Assembly (NCBI RefSeq): GCF_910586915.1
Contig: NZ_CAJULN010000008.1
Coordinates: forward strand, 56,449-120,448
Direction: 5' to 3'
Source of the DNA: an uncultured Bacteroides sp.
GTDB taxonomy: Bacteria; Bacteroidota; Bacteroidia; Bacteroidales; Bacteroidaceae
DNA: 64,000 nt
Shown: positions 61,538 through 64,000 of the stretch, in pieces
Numbering within the stretch: position 1 is the stretch's first letter
Layout of the letters: each line of letters starts with the position of its first letter
Notes under the pieces: model-generated
Seen by the model: the letters and a program-made list of their open reading frames with translations, nothing else
Databases searched by the model: none
Told to the model about the DNA's origin: nothing
Made by a program: the position numbers and the translations under genes

Positions 61538-62335
61538 ATGAAACGTACTACTTATATATTGATGGGGCTTATCGGCTCCGGACTGATAATGATTGTAGCC
61601 TTTTTTGTGCTGGTATTCTTGCTCGCACAACCGCGCGAACGCGACAAACTGTTCGTAGGCGGAGAGCCGGCGGAGATGAATATGGACGGCATACGTGTGG
61701 TAAAGGTCTCCGTCCGCCAATCCGACGACAAAAACCATGTTTACATACTCGGCGAAATGACCCTCGCCAATGCTGCCGCAGCGGGCGGCGAACGGAAAGC
61801 GGTCTATCCGAAGAATGACTACCTGAAAGTGAGCCGAACCAAAGATACACTCTTGCTGGAATTAGACTTCACCACGCCCAACCTTCCGGAACAACAGCAA
61901 ACGAAAAGCTATATATATACCGACGGACTGGCTGTGCAGATATATGCCGACACGCTGACAAGCATCCTTTGCCCTACGGACGGGTTGGACTTGAAACTGA
62001 AGCAATTGGCAACGGATTCCATCTCTATCTGTGGGGGCTATCAGGACATAGTGCTCGATTCCTGCCGTCTGCACTATTTGAGCATCGATGGAAAGCGGGT
62101 GTCTTTCGAAGCAAAGAAGAGTGAAATCGACAATCTTCACCTGAATCTCGACCGCATCAACAGATGGAGCTTAGACAGTTGCAAGATAGATACGGAATAC
62201 CTGCGGGGAAGCGGACATCATCGCAATCATTTGCAGACAGGAGAGTGCAGAAAGGTTATGTGGGTGCCTGCAGGTGAAAACGCGAGGTTGGAGTTGACCT
62301 TTCCGCAGAAGTCGTCGATATCTGTGGAGCCTTGA
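61538..62335 (+). CDS. Membrane-anchored protein of unknown function in the ABC/GntR operon
   Basis: 265 residues. One N-terminal membrane helix (about residues 6-30, 'YILMGLIGSGLIMIVAFFVLVFLL') anchors a soluble domain that should face the periplasm. The domain is rich in short beta-strands ('VQIYADTLTSILCPTDGLDLKLKQLATDSISICGGYQDIVLDSCRLHYLSIDG'), with a ladder-like alternation reminiscent of DUF2807 beta-helices, but I do not recognise the family. It begins 15 bp after the GntR gene and is followed by a terminator, so it is the last gene of this operon. It may be a sensor or accessory part of the exporter. Confidence 0.7.
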   Translation: MKRTTYILMGLIGSGLIMIVAFFVLVFLLAQPRERDKLFVGGEPAEMNMDGIRVVKVSVRQSDDKNHVYILGEMTLANAAAAGGERKAVYPKNDYLKVSRTKDTLLLELDFTTPNLPEQQQTKSYIYTDGLAVQIYADTLTSILCPTDGLDLKLKQLATDSISICGGYQDIVLDSCRLHYLSIDGKRVSFEAKKSEIDNLHLNLDRINRWSLDSCKIDTEYLRGSGHHRNHLQTGECRKVMWVPAGENARLELTFPQKSSISVEP

Positions 62336-62367
62336 TGAAGGACCGGACAGGATTATAACCGGAATCT

Positions 62368-62412
62368 AAAAAAGGAGCAAGAATGAACTGGCTTTCATTC
62401 TTGCTCCTTTTT
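62368..62412. terminator. Bidirectional terminator between the ABC operon and the NtrC-type gene
   Basis: A 14-bp stem (62374-62387 with 62394-62407) is flanked by A6 on the left and T5 on the right, so it can act on both strands. Confidence 0.9.
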
Positions 62413-62435
62413 CTTGGAAAGGGGGTGATGTGTAG

Positions 62436-62571
62436 GTGCTTATATATGAACGGTTTGCAGGGCATATAGATGCTGCTTTCACGGCATATATGTCCTGCGT
62501 CCAGCATCTATATGTCCTGTGTCCAGCTCATATATGTCCTGCACACAGCATCTATATGCGCTGTAACAAGC
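62436..62571. repeat. Array F: six ATATATG dyad units, mostly at 22-bp period
   Basis: AT-rich cores CATATATG or CATCTATATG end at 62448, 62472, 62492, 62514, 62536 and 62558 (spacing 24, 20, 22, 22, 22). The last three units read CCAGC-ATCTATAT-GTCCT-GTGT, CCAGC-TCATATAT-GTCCT-GCAC and ACAGC-ATCTATAT-GCGCT-GTAA, the same 5-8-5-4 geometry as arrays B and C. It lies between convergent genes. Confidence 0.8.
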
Positions 62572-62605
62572 TGATTATAAGGCTGCAATATGGATAATAA
62601 TCAGC

Positions 62606-63919
62606 CTACAAATCAATATTATACAATTTTAGTTTATTATACAACGTCTTCCGGTCGATATCCAACAACTGTGCAGCCTTGCTCTTGTTGTTCCCCGTTT
62701 GCCGCAACGCTTCTAAGATATGTTCTTTTTCGTTCTCTTCATTGCGGAGTGCCATGCTGTTGGCAGTCGCAACCGGAGCTTCGAGCAGTTCGCTTCCCAA
62801 CTCCGGCAACGTAATGAAACTCCCCTGTGCCAGTAGAGTCGCCCTTTTGACAATATTCCTCATCTGCCGCAGGTTGCCCGGCCAGTGATAATTGAGCAAA
62901 GCCTGCGAAGCCTTTGCGTCGAAGCCTATCAGTTGTTTGTCCAGTTCCTTGTTCGCCTGGTCGAGGAAGAAGTTGGCGAAGAGCAGAATATCCTCTTTCC
63001 GTTCTTTCAGGTCGGGCATTCGTAAGGTAAATTCATTGATGCGGTGATAGAGATCTTCGCGGAACGTACCCTTCTCTATCGCCTGCTCCAAGTGTTCGTT
63101 GGTAGCCGACACCAGGCGAATGTCTACGGCAATCTCCTGTGTGGAGCCGACGGGGCGTATCTTGCGCTCTTGTAGTGCGCGGAGCAGTTGGACTTGCACT
63201 TCGTAACTGAGGTTTCCTATTTCGTCCAGAAAGATAGTGCCGCCGTTGGCAGCCACGAAAGCTCCCGTCTTGTCTGTCAAAGCGCCGGTGAACGAACCTT
63301 TCACGTGTCCGAAAAACTCCGATGCGGCAAGCTCTTTGGGGATAGAGCCGCAGTCGACGGCAACGAACGGTTTGCCGTTTCGCTTGCTGAGCTGGTGGAT
63401 GCGGTGTGCCACATACTCTTTGCCCGTTCCGCTGGAGCCGTTGATAAGTACCGACATATTGGTAGGCGCCACCAGTCCCACGTAGTTGTAAAGCTGCCTG
63501 GCAGCATCGCTTTCTCCTTCCAGATAAGAGTGGGCTTCGGCGGCGGGAGCCTGACAGCTTTCCGTTGGCAGGGCTTCGGATATTTTCTTCAGCAGCTCTT
63601 CCGGGTTGACGGGCTTGGCGATGTAATCCCGCGCTCCGAGTTTCATAGCCAGCACGGCCGACTGGATATCCGCATATCCGGTCATGATGATAAGAGGGAT
63701 GGATACTCCCCGGTCGTTCATCCACTTCAGCAGGTCGATGCCTTCGTGGTCGGGCAACCGCAAATCGGACAATACCAAGTCGACCTTCCGGCTTTCGATA
63801 TGCTTCCGGGCACGGGCAATGTTACTCACCGAAGATACTTCGAACCCTTTCTTGCCTAACCAGGTTTTGAGCATCATTCCAAAAGTTATATCATCTTCCA
63901 CTATCAATATGGCTTTCAT
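62606..63919 (-). CDS. NtrC-type sigma-54-dependent response regulator
   Basis: 437 residues. An N-terminal receiver has phospho-acceptor Asp52 ('VDLVLSDLRLPDHEG') with Asp9/Asp10. The AAA+ domain shows Walker A 'GSSGTGKEYVAHRIH', a sigma-54 contact loop GSFTGA (a variant of GAFTGA) and 'GGTIFLDEIGNLSYEVQVQLLRAL'. A Fis-type helix-turn-helix ends the protein ('NNKSKAAQLLDIDRKTLYNKLKLY'). It activates sigma-54 promoters after phosphorylation. A partner histidine kinase gene is not in the window and may lie just beyond the right edge. A minus-strand -7-like TAATTTTG is at 63949-63956. Confidence 0.95.
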   Translation of the reverse strand: MKAILIVEDDITFGMMLKTWLGKKGFEVSSVSNIARARKHIESRKVDLVLSDLRLPDHEGIDLLKWMNDRGVSIPLIIMTGYADIQSAVLAMKLGARDYIAKPVNPEELLKKISEALPTESCQAPAAEAHSYLEGESDAARQLYNYVGLVAPTNMSVLINGSSGTGKEYVAHRIHQLSKRNGKPFVAVDCGSIPKELAASEFFGHVKGSFTGALTDKTGAFVAANGGTIFLDEIGNLSYEVQVQLLRALQERKIRPVGSTQEIAVDIRLVSATNEHLEQAIEKGTFREDLYHRINEFTLRMPDLKERKEDILLFANFFLDQANKELDKQLIGFDAKASQALLNYHWPGNLRQMRNIVKRATLLAQGSFITLPELGSELLEAPVATANSMALRNEENEKEHILEALRQTGNNKSKAAQLLDIDRKTLYNKLKLYNIDL

Positions 63920-63948
63920 CCTATCGGGTTTTTGATTCTTTTATCGTA

Positions 63949-63956
63949 CAAAATTA
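63949..63956 (-). promoter_or_regulatory. -7 element for the NtrC-type regulator
   Basis: Minus-strand TAATTTTG, 29 bp ahead of the start codon. The remaining 44 bases to the window end show nothing else. Confidence 0.4.
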
Positions 63957-64000
63957 TATAGAAAAATCGAGTTTTTCTACACCGGCCCAATAAAAACCGA

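Overview
The window looks like chromosomal DNA of a gut Bacteroides species (order Bacteroidales). The reasons are the polysaccharide utilization loci (PULs) with SusC/SusD pairs, a hybrid two-component regulator (HTCS), lipoproteins with acidic surface-export residues after the lipid cysteine, the Bacteroides -7 promoter motif TAnnTTTG in front of many genes, and the lack of obvious Shine-Dalgarno sites. No phage, transposase or integrase gene was seen. Most of the window is a mosaic of housekeeping genes and glycan-degradation loci.

Layout. 1-3.7 kb: the 3' end of a PUL (partial SusD, GH18 lipoprotein, DUF1735/LamG-like lipoprotein, ECF sigma factor), probably for host-type N-glycans. 3.9 kb: initiator tRNA. 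4.2-6.2 kb: TetR, fabG, RluA-type pseudouridine synthase. 6.4-12.4 kb, minus strand: GH125 alpha-mannosidase, an EEP-family gene interrupted by an in-frame TGA, a small exported repeat protein, an S-type sulfatase and a lamin-tail-domain lipoprotein. 12.5-25.9 kb: core genes (asd, CPA2 antiporter, tcdA-like, lolD-like, DUF1016 nuclease, ComEA-like, NSS transporter, VanZ, murF, folP, diadenylate cyclase, AAA ATPase). 26.1-51.1 kb: GH35 beta-galactosidase, HTCS, then one long co-directional PUL with two different SusC/SusD pairs, a glycan-binding lipoprotein, a GH16 lipoprotein, a GH16-GH43 fusion, a DUF2264 protein, a BNR_4 propeller and a GH105. It closes with a strong terminator. 51.5-58.1 kb: GNAT, TonB-C protein, lrgAB with a DUF2156 gene, pta-ackA. 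58.2-64 kb: a 5'-truncated TPR gene, an ABC/GntR operon and an NtrC-type response regulator at the right edge.

How the genes work together. The large PUL is best explained as a type II arabinogalactan (plant AGP or gum) system. In this model the surface GH16 cuts the beta-1,3-galactan backbone, the SusCD pairs import fragments, GH43 and GH35 remove galactose, and the BNR_4 protein with GH105 deals with rhamnose-capped or unsaturated glucuronate ends. The HTCS would sense a periplasmic breakdown product and switch the operon on. This substrate is an inference from family content.

The most unusual signal is not a gene. At least five intergenic gaps hold arrays of 4-6 short palindromic units repeated every 20-24 bp, usually exactly 22 bp (about two DNA helical turns). 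Two pairs of arrays share unit sequence across 15 kb and 53 kb. The dominant geometry is 5-bp arm, 8-bp core, 5-bp arm, 4-bp spacer. A perfect 24-bp-arm palindrome at 24734-24784 has related architecture and overlaps a promoter. I do not recognise these as a named element class.
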